64,000 bases of DNA from Candidatus Rifleibacteriota bacterium. GTDB lineage: Bacteria > Riflebacteria > Ozemobacteria > Ozemobacterales > Ozemobacteraceae. The translations under genes were made by a program, and so were the position numbers. The notes beneath the pieces are model-generated. The model saw only the letters and a program-made list of their open reading frames with translations. It did no database searches and had not been told where the DNA came from. The stretch is taken from the NCBI GenBank assembly GCA_029564115.1, contig JAKQQP010000177.1:1-64000 (forward strand), written 5' to 3'. Shown piece by piece: positions 8,743 through 17,146 of this stretch (within the stretch, counting starts at the first letter, position 1; each line of letters opens with the position of its first letter).

Positions 8743-9810
8743 TTAATTCAAGGCGGCGTATTCGCGCAATTCTTTCATGAACTTTTCTGCCATAACTATC
8801 TTTTCTTCGTCTTTAGCGACCTGAACATAATTTTTCCAGGTTTCTATGGCTTCAGTGTGCATACCCAGGCGTTCATAAATGACAGCAAGGTTGTAGATAG
8901 CCTTATCGAGGAAAGGATCCTGTTTGAGGGCAGCCAGATAAACATCTATAGCCTCTTCGTAGCAGCGTTCCATGTCGAGCAGGCAGGCAAGATTATAGAG
9001 GGCCTGAGTGTTTCTCGGGTAGATGTTCAAAATATCGCGATAAGCATCGAGAGCGCCGTTCACATCAGAGTTTCTGAATTTTTCATAGGCATCGGTCAGG
9101 CGCTTCGAAAGGTCAGAATGCAGAACGGGCATGACCCTGGCTTTACGCGACTTGCTTACGCTAACTTTTTCGGCGGTAGCAGTGTTCGAAGCGTATTGTT
9201 TGTAATAATGCCGAACTTTGCGCACATAGTTTTGCGTCTCACGGAATGGAGGTATGCCACCGTGCTTGTCGACATTGCCGGGGCCGGCATTATAAGCTGC
9301 CAGAGCCAGATCGACCTTGCCGTCAAAACGTTTCAGCATCATCTTCAGATAATTTGAACCGCCAAGAATATTCTGGCGCGGGTTGAACGGATCTTTGCAC
9401 CCTACCATGCGGGCAGTGGAAGGTATCAGCTGCATCAGCCCCTGAGCGCCTTTCGAAGAGAGGGCCTGCGGGTCGAAATCAGATTCAGCCTTGATGACCG
9501 ATTTAATCAGGTATGGGTCGATTCCATGAGTTTCAGCGGCCTCGTTGATATATTTGCTGAATGTTTCGTCATTGGGCAACAGAAACTTCTGAGCCGGTGC
9601 CATGGAACTGGCGGCAAAACTTGTCGGAGCCGGCGAATCAGGGGCTTCACGCTCCTTTTTGCTGGTAACGACAATTTTGTAATTACGATTAGGCGGGCTG
9701 TCAGTTAAAAACAAACGACCATGCTCGTCGCGATAAGAATAAATTGCCGCATCCGCCTGAACAGTCAGGCCGAGTGTGATTATTCCGGCTAACAACAATA
9801 CACGTTTCAA
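8743..9810 (-). CDS. Lytic transglycosylase with DUF4124-like N-terminus and C-terminal TPRs
   Basis: The 355-residue exported protein has a signal peptide (about 1-22) and a DUF4124-like strip (IYSYRDEHGRLFLTDSPP). An SLT domain follows, with the catalytic Glu109 in IKAESDFDP, then GAQGLMQLIPSTA and LALAAYNAGPGNV. TPR-like repeats occupy the last third (about 230-350). The enzyme would cleave peptidoglycan in the periplasm. Fusion to TPRs and linkage to pilin-like genes suggests wall remodelling for a trans-envelope fibre, which is inference. The start is TTG at 9810 with AGGAGGG 5 bp upstream; an ATG just upstream is out of frame. Confidence 0.9.
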   Translation of the reverse strand: MKRVLLLAGIITLGLTVQADAAIYSYRDEHGRLFLTDSPPNRNYKIVVTSKKEREAPDSPAPTSFAASSMAPAQKFLLPNDETFSKYINEAAETHGIDPYLIKSVIKAESDFDPQALSSKGAQGLMQLIPSTARMVGCKDPFNPRQNILGGSNYLKMMLKRFDGKVDLALAAYNAGPGNVDKHGGIPPFRETQNYVRKVRHYYKQYASNTATAEKVSVSKSRKARVMPVLHSDLSKRLTDAYEKFRNSDVNGALDAYRDILNIYPRNTQALYNLACLLDMERCYEEAIDVYLAALKQDPFLDKAIYNLAVIYERLGMHTEAIETWKNYVQVAKDEEKIVMAEKFMKELREYAALN

Positions 9811-9874
9811 CCATGCCCTCCTGTAAGGCTAAAATTGATACTCGCATACTGATTCGGCAAATCAGGCAAATTTT

Positions 9875-9883
9875 ATTATAGCA
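9875..9883 (-). promoter_or_regulatory. Extended -10 element for the lytic transglycosylase operon
   Basis: On the minus strand TGCTATAAT (TATAAT at 9880-9875) lies about 65 bp before the TTG start. No good -35 box is seen; that side is occupied by the heptamer repeat. Confidence 0.45.
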
Positions 9884-9892
9884 AATAAAAAA

Positions 9893-9959
9893 ATAGTGGA
9901 TAGTGGTTAGTGGTTAGTGAATAGTGGACAGTGAATAGTAGATAGTGGATAGTGGATAG
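9893..9959. repeat. Heptamer tandem repeat, inverted copy
   Basis: Nine 7-bp units of ATAGTGG and close variants, plus a 4-bp remnant. This is the reverse complement of the CCACTAT repeat at 395-430. It abuts the promoter of the lytic transglycosylase gene. Confidence 0.85.
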
Positions 9960-10219
9960 AAAGCAGGCCGGAGAAAAGACCGCAAAGCAGAAGCAGTGGT
10001 TGGGAAGAAGGCCGGCAGGCGACAATATACCGCAGGCTTGAGCGAAGCGCTTCTGGAGGTAATTAAGTAAGAGAGATCGCTTCGCTACGCTCGCGATGAC
10101 ACACATTACATGCTCGCGGTGACATAATATTAATGCGTCTGCGATGGCATACGTCACACACTGCGTGCTGATACATATCGGTGAACGAAGCCGTAAAGGC
10201 GATTGTTTTGGTCGAAATT
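9960..10219. repeat. Intergenic region with degraded palindromic repeat
   Basis: The stretch contains GCAGGCCGG (9963-9971), the reverse complement of the CCGGCCTGC at the end of the left array units. At about 10070-10103 the arm GATCGCTTCGCTACGCTCGCG is followed by ATGACA, and diverged fragments follow to about 10165. It is a diverged inverted copy of the left-hand composite repeat. No credible gene is seen here. Confidence 0.65.
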
Positions 10220-10522
10220 TCAGGAATGGCGGTGCAGGTATTCCCAGCTCAGGACGCACGAGGTAAAATGCCAGTTATCGTCTTCTGAAATCTCTTTGCC
10301 GTTAGCGATCTTTTTGGAAATTCCATCGCACAGCCAGCATTCACGTTGCTGTTCGGCATACATACGGGTCAAAGCTTCTAGTGTAGGCGGTTCAGCCGGT
10401 GGCGGGGGCACCACTTTCAAGACAGTCTTCTGCACAGTTGCTTCTTGTGTCAGGGTTGTTGCACCATTGTGGTTTTCGTCAAGAATGGGAGTCATGGTTG
10501 GCACTGCTACTGAATTACTCAT
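10220..10522 (-). CDS. Small protein with putative Cys/His metal site, unknown
   Basis: The 100-residue product has a low-complexity Pro/Thr/Val-rich first half and a C-terminal half with CWLC and, about 24 residues on, HFTSC. This could be a zinc-binding ribbon. An AGAGGT precedes the ATG by about 6 bases. No signal peptide or membrane helix is seen and I do not recognise a family. It sits between the degraded repeat and a second small gene, so it is possibly a lineage-specific gene. Confidence 0.55.
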   Translation of the reverse strand: MSNSVAVPTMTPILDENHNGATTLTQEATVQKTVLKVVPPPPAEPPTLEALTRMYAEQQRECWLCDGISKKIANGKEISEDDNWHFTSCVLSWEYLHRHS

Positions 10523-10742
10523 TACTACCTCTGAAAAAATTAGTCGGCTGAAGGTTGGGCAATTATAAAGGTAATGAACAGCTGATGCAAATTCGTTACC
10601 AAGTTCACAATCCCCTGCTGATGCCGGCTGTAAATTTTAAATCAGCCTCTTTCTTTCATGAAAGTAAAGCTTCCGACCTTTTTTCGGTGCCCTTTGCACG
10701 GTGCATTCATTCTACTGGAAAAGCGACGATGAAAAGCAGAAA

Positions 10743-10952
10743 TCAGCTGTTAAGTTTTTTTTCTTCGGGAATTTCGGAGTAAAAACCGCTGAGAGCCTGT
10801 TGAAACTGCTGCTTCAAATGATCTCGCAGCACTGACTTGGCATTGGCAACAGCCCGACGGTGTCTGCTTACCAGAATGTCCGGGTCTATTTCCGGGTCAT
10901 CATAATTCTTGATTGCACGGTTCTGAGACAGCCAGCTTTTCAGATCGATCAT
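10743..10952 (-). CDS. Small charged protein, unknown
   Basis: With the preferred ATG at 10952 (preceded by GGCAGGTG) the product is 69 residues, rich in charged and helix-forming residues, with no export signal. A longer reading from 10982 adds ten residues but has no visible ribosome binding site. The gene lies 59 bp downstream of the cysQ-like gene on the same strand and could be its operon tail. No family is recognised, and it may be non-coding. Confidence 0.4.
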   Translation of the reverse strand: MIDLKSWLSQNRAIKNYDDPEIDPDILVSRHRRAVANAKSVLRDHLKQQFQQALSGFYSEIPEEKKLNS

Positions 10953-11011
10953 ACTTTGCACCTGCCGAAAAAAGATTTGCAAAGTTTGTATCGGAAAAGA
11001 TCGGTCTGTTG

Positions 11012-11848
11012 TTAACCTTGAAATTTCAGGTTCTTGACCTGAGCGATGACCTTTTGCTGCAAAGATTCATCACAGGCCCCCAAAAGGCCATGCCGGTGGC
11101 GAAAATCGGTCGGATCATAACCGAAAGGCTGACCTCTCAGGTCGCTGACCCTGCCGCCGGCCTCAACGAAAAGAATTTCCGGGGCGGCGATATCCCAGGC
11201 TTTGGTTTGGTTCGAGCTGTTGATGTAATAATCGGCAAAGCCACGAGCCATAGCCATCAGCTTCAACCCCACTCCACCACAGGAAAAGTGTGAAGCGCCA
11301 CCAAGCAGAGAATGAACCCGGCTTCCGATCGGGCATGGGTGTGAACGACTGACAGCAAGTCTGAGATCAATTGCTGCTTTGCTCACATGCAGGCGTTCCC
11401 AGGCACGACCGGGGGCATGCCACCAGCAGCCTTCGCCGGCGGCGGCAACATAAAGATTTTTGCCAACCGGTTGATAAACAAGCCCTAATTGCAGGCGGCC
11501 GGCGACGGCGAGACCGATTTGAATGGCAAATTCACCAGTGTGCCTGATAAATTCGCGGGTGCCATCTATGGGATCGATGAACCATACACGGTTGTTACAG
11601 CTGTCAGGAACATACAGCCCGTGTTCTTCACTGAGAATGCGGTCATGCGGGAATCTCGCATGCAGGCTGTCGACAATATGCCGGTCTGCGAGTCTGTCAG
11701 CGATAGTTACCGGTTCTTCGCCAGCTTTGTATTCTGTCGCGAAACTGCCGGCGTAAATTTTTTCGATGATTTCAGCTGCAGATAAAGCGACCCCGATGAC
11801 GAAACCGGCATCGGGGTGCTTAAGAGCGGTTTTTTCGACGATATTCAC
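11012..11848 (-). CDS. cysQ: Inositol monophosphatase-fold phosphatase, CysQ-like
   Basis: The 278-residue protein has the Li+-sensitive, Mg2+-dependent phosphatase motifs: SEEHG at 73-77, DPIDGTREF at 92-100 and the C-terminal WDIAAPEILFVEAGG. TREF after the DG is typical of CysQ 3'(2'),5'-bisphosphate nucleotidases, which recycle 3'-phosphoadenosine 5'-phosphate. An inositol monophosphatase role cannot be excluded. Its ATG overlaps the ilvE stop by 4 bases, so the two are co-translated. No sulfate-assimilation genes are nearby, so the in-vivo substrate is uncertain. Confidence 0.8.
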   Translation of the reverse strand: MNIVEKTALKHPDAGFVIGVALSAAEIIEKIYAGSFATEYKAGEEPVTIADRLADRHIVDSLHARFPHDRILSEEHGLYVPDSCNNRVWFIDPIDGTREFIRHTGEFAIQIGLAVAGRLQLGLVYQPVGKNLYVAAAGEGCWWHAPGRAWERLHVSKAAIDLRLAVSRSHPCPIGSRVHSLLGGASHFSCGGVGLKLMAMARGFADYYINSSNQTKAWDIAAPEILFVEAGGRVSDLRGQPFGYDPTDFRHRHGLLGACDESLQQKVIAQVKNLKFQG

Positions 11849-12948
11849 ACGGTCAGAACTTTTTCTTCAGGGTTCTGCAGCGGAACTGTCCAGCCGAAGG
11901 TGTCTTCGATTTCGCCATACTGAATGCCAAGAAGCGTATCATAAAGCTGCTGGGCGATCGGGCCAACCTTGCGGTTATTGACGACGTAATCAGAGCCACG
12001 ATACTGCAGGTTGCCGACCGGCGAAATACTGGCTGCAGTGCCCGTTCCGAACACTTCGGTGATCGAACCGGTGGTAATGCCGCCAATGACTTCATCGATG
12101 GAAATTGTGCGTTCTTCAGCCTTAAGGCCAAGAGTAGAAGCCAATTTAAGCACGCTGTCACGGGTAACCCCGGCGAGAATGCTGCCATTCAGCTTGGGGG
12201 TAACCAGAGTATTTTCATTGCACACGAAAAAGATATTCATGGCGCCGACTTCTTCGATATAGCGATGCTCTGCGCCATCGAGCCAGAGAACCTGGGCACA
12301 GCCTTTTTTGCGGGCATTGCGGCCGGCAAGCAGGCTGGCGGCATAATTGGCTCCGGTCTTCGCTTCCCCGAGACCGCCTTTGGCAGCGCGGGTGAATTCA
12401 TCGGAAACATAAAGGCTGACGGGGTTGAAGCCTTCCTGGTAGTAGGGGCCGACCGGGCTGAGAATGACACAATAAACATAATTCGACGAAGCGCGAACAC
12501 CAAGAGCACTGTCTGTGGCGAACATGAACGGGCGAATGTAAAGAGCAGCACCCTTGCTGTCGGGAACCCATCTCTGTTCAAGAGAAACCATAGCATTCAC
12601 GCTTTCAAGAAAATCGTTCTCGAGAAAGTGTGGCATGCAGAGGCGGTCAGCTGAGCGATTGAAGCGCTTGGCATTCATTTCGGGTCTAAAAAGTCTGATT
12701 ACACCGTCTTTACCTTTGAAAGCCTTTAAGCCTTCAAAGATTTCCTGGGCATAATGCAGAACCAGTGTAGACGGTTCAAGTGCAAAAGGTGAAAGCTTCT
12801 TGATCTGAGGGTTACTCCAGCCGTCTTCCTCGGTAAAATCCATGGTGAACATGCGATCCGTGAAATACTTGCAGAAACCCAGCTTGCTCGAATCAAGCAT
12901 CAGCGGCTTCAGCTCGCTTTCATTCAAAGGGTGAACAGCGATTCTCAT
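11845..12948 (-). CDS. ilvE: Branched-chain amino acid aminotransferase
   Basis: The 367-residue class IV (fold type IV) PLP enzyme is of the long BCAT type. The Schiff-base lysine is probably Lys197 in EAKTGANYAASL, followed by VLWLDG and IEEVGAMNIFFV, which shape the substrate pocket. It transfers the amino group between leucine, isoleucine or valine and 2-oxoglutarate. It is the first gene of a two-gene unit with cysQ and has a well-formed promoter upstream. Together with iorAB in this window it points to amino-acid fermentation, although biosynthesis is equally possible. Confidence 0.93.
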   Translation of the reverse strand: MRIAVHPLNESELKPLMLDSSKLGFCKYFTDRMFTMDFTEEDGWSNPQIKKLSPFALEPSTLVLHYAQEIFEGLKAFKGKDGVIRLFRPEMNAKRFNRSADRLCMPHFLENDFLESVNAMVSLEQRWVPDSKGAALYIRPFMFATDSALGVRASSNYVYCVILSPVGPYYQEGFNPVSLYVSDEFTRAAKGGLGEAKTGANYAASLLAGRNARKKGCAQVLWLDGAEHRYIEEVGAMNIFFVCNENTLVTPKLNGSILAGVTRDSVLKLASTLGLKAEERTISIDEVIGGITTGSITEVFGTGTAASISPVGNLQYRGSDYVVNNRKVGPIAQQLYDTLLGIQYGEIEDTFGWTVPLQNPEEKVLTV

Positions 12949-13012
12949 AACCTATCCTTCCTTGCGTTTCTTCTGGCCATAGCCTGTATTTTAAATCACT
13001 ATGCTGCAAAGC

Positions 13013-13042
13013 ATTATAAGCCTTTCAGGCGGGCGATATCAA
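13013..13042 (-). promoter_or_regulatory. Promoter of ilvE-cysQ
   Basis: On the minus strand TTGATA (13042-13037) and TATAAT (13018-13013) are separated by 18 bp. The ilvE ATG lies 64 bp downstream. The site begins 7 bp after the stop of the radical SAM gene transcribed in the same direction. Confidence 0.6.
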
Positions 13043-13048
13043 GTTATT

Positions 13049-15604
13049 TTACCCGTTCAGGCTAACCTTGAACGAGCGCCCGAAAGCAAGACGGTTCAGC
13101 ATAAACAGCTCAGGCCACCTGATCAGATTGAGGCGCAAATCGCCATTGGTCTCATTCAGGCTGATTTTTTCGATGCCGGCTTTACGAGCCTGACCGGCGG
13201 CGATCTGCCAGTTAAGCCAGCCATTATGGCGCTGCTTCTGATTTTTCAGAGAATGTTTAGTCAAAATCGCGTCGATATCGCGGGCCAGTGATGATTCTGG
13301 CGGGCAACCCGCTCCAGATGTTTCCAGCAATACCGGGAAAGCCGTCTCGACGGCTTTTTTGCCTGAAACGACAAATCTGATGAAAGCGATGTCGTCATCT
13401 GTCGTTACGCCTGCCTTCAGCTTAAAAGAGACATCTTCTCCGAAACAGACACTGGCAAGAGCCTGCCCCCAACTGAAAAAATCGGGTTCAAGCAGTTCGA
13501 CCCTGATGAAACTGTCGATCAGCTCAGGGTGATCAAGCAACAAACGTCTGGCCATGGCCGCTTTGATGAATTCGCGGCTGCAGAAAGCCCATTTTTCTGG
13601 TATGGAAAAAAGCAACCAATGCTGACGCTTAACCGTTTTAGCTGACAGCCTGAGTTTGCCGGTCGGATCTGCCGGTGGCCCCATTCTGGTTAAAAAAGCT
13701 ATTTCATCAGAGGAAGAACAGGCTCCACAACCGGAGCAGCCGGCATTGCCCCACGGCTGGGCAATACAGGCGCGAATTTCTTTGCCGGCCTGAAGGTTCT
13801 GCCATACGTGCCAGAGAAATTGTCTGCTCACACCGGTATCAACGTCATCCCATGGAAATACAGTCTGCAGATCGCGCGGCCTCTCGCACAAAGGCTTCAA
13901 ATCAAGCTTTTTAAGACCCGAGCGCCAGAAATCAAGCACTCGCCGCGAAATTTCGCCGCGGTAGCGCAAGCCGGCATCGACGGAAGCTTCAACCAGAACA
14001 GGTGTGTGACGACGATCGGCAAAAGCTATATATTCAGACACTATTGCGTCTTCAGGACCACTGCTGATTCTTGCTTCAAACCCGGCTGTCGTCACGATTG
14101 CCGCAAGTTTCTTCAGCAACCCGGCAAGAGCATCCTCGTTTTCACGGGGGGGCGCGAACTGCATCGGCGTTTGCGGCGCCCGAAAAAGGGTGGCAAAGGA
14201 AAACGTCAGACGCGGGCGACCGCTGGCAGCTTCGCAACGCCCCCGGAGTCGATCGAGAAACGCTCTGAATTCATCCATATCGTTCTGCTGCTCATAACCG
14301 GTAACAATAAGAAAAACTTTCATCTGGCGCACATTGCGCTGCAACAGCAGTTCGATACCAGATAAAATGGTTTTTTCATCGAGATTTTTCTGCAGCAGGG
14401 TTCGCAGACGCTCGCTTATTCCTTCCATTGCACAGGTATAAGTTCTCTTACCAGCCTCAAACTGCAGATCGAGAAGCTCAGGAGAATTGACCACCGCATC
14501 GAAACGCTGGCTTTTGATTGCAACTCTGTCAAACATCCCCCCAAGCTTCTCGACCAGCAGAAATATGTCAGAACAGGTGTTGGCGTTGAAGGTCATCAAT
14601 GAAATTTCACGCAGACCAAGGTTCGCCTTCAAAGCCCTTGCCGAGTCAATGACAGTAGCGGCGCTGTTTTCACGATACGGCTTTTGTTCCCATGATTCTT
14701 TGCAGAACGAACAAAACGACGGGCAACCAGCCGAAACAACCACATGCGAGCTGCCAGCACCATCATAGAGAAGCGGCCCACCGGTAAAAGTTTCGGAACC
14801 GGGCCGACACGCAGCCTTGTTACTCTTGACCGGCATCGGTGCACCTTCGGCAGCCGTTACAGAACAGAGACTGCCGTCTGCCGCATAGTTTTGTGTATAA
14901 GCAGAGGGATCATAAAACCCGGCGACAGTATCGCGCAGTTTTTTTAGAAGCTCGGAGCGGTTCTGACAAGCGCTGTTTTTAACAGTTTCTATAATTGCAG
15001 CCAGAGATTTCTCGCCATCTCCCATCAAAACTGCATCGACCAACCCTGGATCGGCGCCCTGGCGGGTTGGCCCGTGCAAAATCGAGTGAACACAGGAATT
15101 ACTGCCCCCCAGAATAAGCAAGGGGCTGGCAGCCTTACTTCGGGCGGCACACGACAGAGGAATACCGGAAAAATGCAGCATTGCCGGCAGATTGAGCAAC
15201 TCCTGCACCACAGAATTGCTTATGGCTATTATGTCGAAGGCAGCTGCCGGCATTTTTGTGTTTGTGCCGGTCAGCAAAGGTATCTTGCCGGCAAGCATAA
15301 GCTTTTCATCCCGCTCGGGCGGCAGAAAAGCCATATCGACAAAACACCCCGGAATAGCAGCAGCCATCTGATAAAGATACGTGTGGGTTATGCCGGCGGC
15401 AACCTCGCTGTATTCAGAAAGTCTGACGATAAGAACTCTGACCTGAGACGGCAAAAACTGCCCGGCAGGAGTTGTACCAGGCTCACCGCCGGCAAACCAC
15501 ACGCCATTGGCGCTCATAAGGTGACGGTTGGCGGCAAACCACTCTTTCACCCGCTGTGCCTCTGGCGCCCAGTCTTTTATGGGCTTTTCAGCAATTTCAG
15601 ACAA
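13049..15604 (-). CDS. B12-binding-type radical SAM protein (TIGR03960-like), unknown substrate
   Basis: About 851 residues from a TTG at 15604 with AAAGG 8 bp upstream. A longer reading from TTG 15658 overlaps the previous gene by 50 bp. Layout: a cobalamin-binding-like Rossmann region in the first quarter, then the radical SAM cluster motif C-x3-C-x2-C at about residues 294, 298 and 301 (AGCPSFCSFCKE), a TIM-barrel region, and a C-terminal cysteine motif GCSGCGACSSSDE. This architecture resembles the uncharacterised family I know as TIGR03960. It is the last gene of an envelope-protein operon. Reaction and substrate are unknown. Confidence 0.75.
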   Translation of the reverse strand: MSEIAEKPIKDWAPEAQRVKEWFAANRHLMSANGVWFAGGEPGTTPAGQFLPSQVRVLIVRLSEYSEVAAGITHTYLYQMAAAIPGCFVDMAFLPPERDEKLMLAGKIPLLTGTNTKMPAAAFDIIAISNSVVQELLNLPAMLHFSGIPLSCAARSKAASPLLILGGSNSCVHSILHGPTRQGADPGLVDAVLMGDGEKSLAAIIETVKNSACQNRSELLKKLRDTVAGFYDPSAYTQNYAADGSLCSVTAAEGAPMPVKSNKAACRPGSETFTGGPLLYDGAGSSHVVVSAGCPSFCSFCKESWEQKPYRENSAATVIDSARALKANLGLREISLMTFNANTCSDIFLLVEKLGGMFDRVAIKSQRFDAVVNSPELLDLQFEAGKRTYTCAMEGISERLRTLLQKNLDEKTILSGIELLLQRNVRQMKVFLIVTGYEQQNDMDEFRAFLDRLRGRCEAASGRPRLTFSFATLFRAPQTPMQFAPPRENEDALAGLLKKLAAIVTTAGFEARISSGPEDAIVSEYIAFADRRHTPVLVEASVDAGLRYRGEISRRVLDFWRSGLKKLDLKPLCERPRDLQTVFPWDDVDTGVSRQFLWHVWQNLQAGKEIRACIAQPWGNAGCSGCGACSSSDEIAFLTRMGPPADPTGKLRLSAKTVKRQHWLLFSIPEKWAFCSREFIKAAMARRLLLDHPELIDSFIRVELLEPDFFSWGQALASVCFGEDVSFKLKAGVTTDDDIAFIRFVVSGKKAVETAFPVLLETSGAGCPPESSLARDIDAILTKHSLKNQKQRHNGWLNWQIAAGQARKAGIEKISLNETNGDLRLNLIRWPELFMLNRLAFGRSFKVSLNG

Positions 15605-15608
15605 CAGT

Positions 15609-16043
15609 TCAGCCTTTGCGAAAACCCAGCCAGAAGCCGGCGGCAAAAGAACCGGCAAAAGGAAGGTTGTAAGTTATCACCGACATCAGGCTGGTCGCAG
15701 ACTGTTCGATACTTTCGTCCGGCACCGCCTTTTTTATTCTTTCCCAGTCGATGGTGATGAAATGATTGAACGCCAGAAGCTGCAGTGACATGAAAGCCAC
15801 ACCAATTACCAGCGCCAGCAGCTTGGCGAACTTTTTGAGAGTAAAACCAACGGCCCAGCCGGCAATACCGCCGCCACCCAGAGTTGTCAGCAAAAATTTA
15901 ACATCGGCCGGCAGGCCGGGGCCTGCCTCCGCAGCCGGTGTCTGCGAAACCTGAGCCACCTGTGCCTCGAGCAATTCGGGGCAGACAGACAGGCCAAGCA
16001 GAAGCAGCAGACCCAGTCGGTATCTTTTGCAGTATGAAATCAC
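15609..16043 (-). CDS. FUN14-domain membrane protein
   Basis: The 144-residue product has an N-terminal signal or first helix (about 8-26). A FUN14-like domain follows: the Gly-rich GGGGIAGWAVGF, a helix rich in Ala and Val, ITIDW, and a last helix ending in LGFRKG. Bacterial FUN14 proteins are small membrane proteins of unknown role, related to a mitochondrial autophagy-receptor domain. The GTG start overlaps the upstream lipoprotein stop (GTGA), indicating coupling. Confidence 0.75.
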   Translation of the reverse strand: MISYCKRYRLGLLLLLGLSVCPELLEAQVAQVSQTPAAEAGPGLPADVKFLLTTLGGGGIAGWAVGFTLKKFAKLLALVIGVAFMSLQLLAFNHFITIDWERIKKAVPDESIEQSATSLMSVITYNLPFAGSFAAGFWLGFRKG

Positions 16044-17131
16044 GGAGCTTTTTTTTCAGGTATAAGGCCCGAAGCCTTCTTTACCTGATAAATCCCTTCG
16101 GCAGTAGCAGCCCAGAGATCACCGTTCAGCCACGCCAGGCCGGTTATAGCCACCCCAGGAAGATCAGGCAGCAGTGTTTTGGTATCGAGCCAGTCATTAC
16201 CGTGCAGAATGGCAAGCCCCTTGTCGGTACCGACAAACAGCAGCTCCTGATCATCGCTTTTTGCGAGAGAACTGATGACATTGCCGGGCAGAGCGCTGTT
16301 TCCAGACACCACTTCTTCGACGATCTGGCCACCGCGCTGCACCCAGTCACGATGCCGCGAAGTGTAGTTATTCCAGACCGTTTCCATGTCAGTCAGGGTC
16401 AGGCCACTTGTTGTACCAATGGCCAGAAGATCTTTATATGGCATAATAACCTTGATATTATTACCCGGAAGACGGCAACCAGGCGGGCTTGCAGGCACAT
16501 CGACCAGCGACGAACCCATCACAGACTTCGCCGGGCCGGTATAATTCTGAAAAATACCAGAAACAAGTTTGCTCATGCCGGCTCGGGTACCAACCCAGAG
16601 CTGACCCTGCCCATCGAACATGACCTGAGTGACTTCATCCATGACCAGGCCGGCATCTTTACCCATGGGGGTCATGCCGCCACCGTTCGAATAAACGACG
16701 CCGTAAGCGGTAGCCACTGCAATCTCTACGCCCTTGCCAATAACCGACCTGGCGCGACCGCCCGTATACACAGACGACCAGTTGTTGCCGTCGAAACGGC
16801 AGGCACCGTTGTCGGTGGCTATCCAGAGAGTATTGTCATATGATTTGAGATCTTCGATAATATCAGAACCGAGAACGTTGGTGTTCTTGCGCTGATGAAT
16901 CTGCCAGTTGACGCCGTCGAAGGCAAAAAGTCCCTTTTGCGACCCGGCCCATATTTTATTGGCAAAGGCCACAAGTGAGGTTATCGCCTCTTCAGGAAGC
17001 CCTTTGACTCGGGTAAAATGCTCGACTTCAAGACGGGCAGGCTTTGCGGGTTCTTTTTTGCCGCCACAACCGGTTAAAGCGACCAGCAATGACAAACACA
17101 GGACTACAGACAACAGTTTCCCGGTTCTCAT
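16040..17131 (-). CDS. Lipoprotein with beta-propeller (two-component-regulator type) repeats
   Basis: The 363-residue protein has a lipoprotein signal with lipobox LTGC (Cys about 22). Repeated blades of the type IWAGSQKGLFAFDG, LWIATDNGACRFDG and LWVGTRAGMSKLV follow, characteristic of Reg_prop-type seven-bladed propellers. Such domains bind ligands or partners at the cell surface or in the periplasm. No kinase or other output domain is attached. It is second in the operon, 15 bp after the unknown exported protein and overlapping the FUN14 gene by 4 bases. Confidence 0.8.
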   Translation of the reverse strand: MRTGKLLSVVLCLSLLVALTGCGGKKEPAKPARLEVEHFTRVKGLPEEAITSLVAFANKIWAGSQKGLFAFDGVNWQIHQRKNTNVLGSDIIEDLKSYDNTLWIATDNGACRFDGNNWSSVYTGGRARSVIGKGVEIAVATAYGVVYSNGGGMTPMGKDAGLVMDEVTQVMFDGQGQLWVGTRAGMSKLVSGIFQNYTGPAKSVMGSSLVDVPASPPGCRLPGNNIKVIMPYKDLLAIGTTSGLTLTDMETVWNNYTSRHRDWVQRGGQIVEEVVSGNSALPGNVISSLAKSDDQELLFVGTDKGLAILHGNDWLDTKTLLPDLPGVAITGLAWLNGDLWAATAEGIYQVKKASGLIPEKKAP

Positions 17132-17146
17132 GATCTTCTCCTGAAC

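Noticed and set aside
9876..10259. Minus-strand open frame of 127 codons
   Set aside because: It runs through the heptamer and palindromic repeats, and its product (repeated TIHYLLFTVHYS-like) is just the translated repeat.
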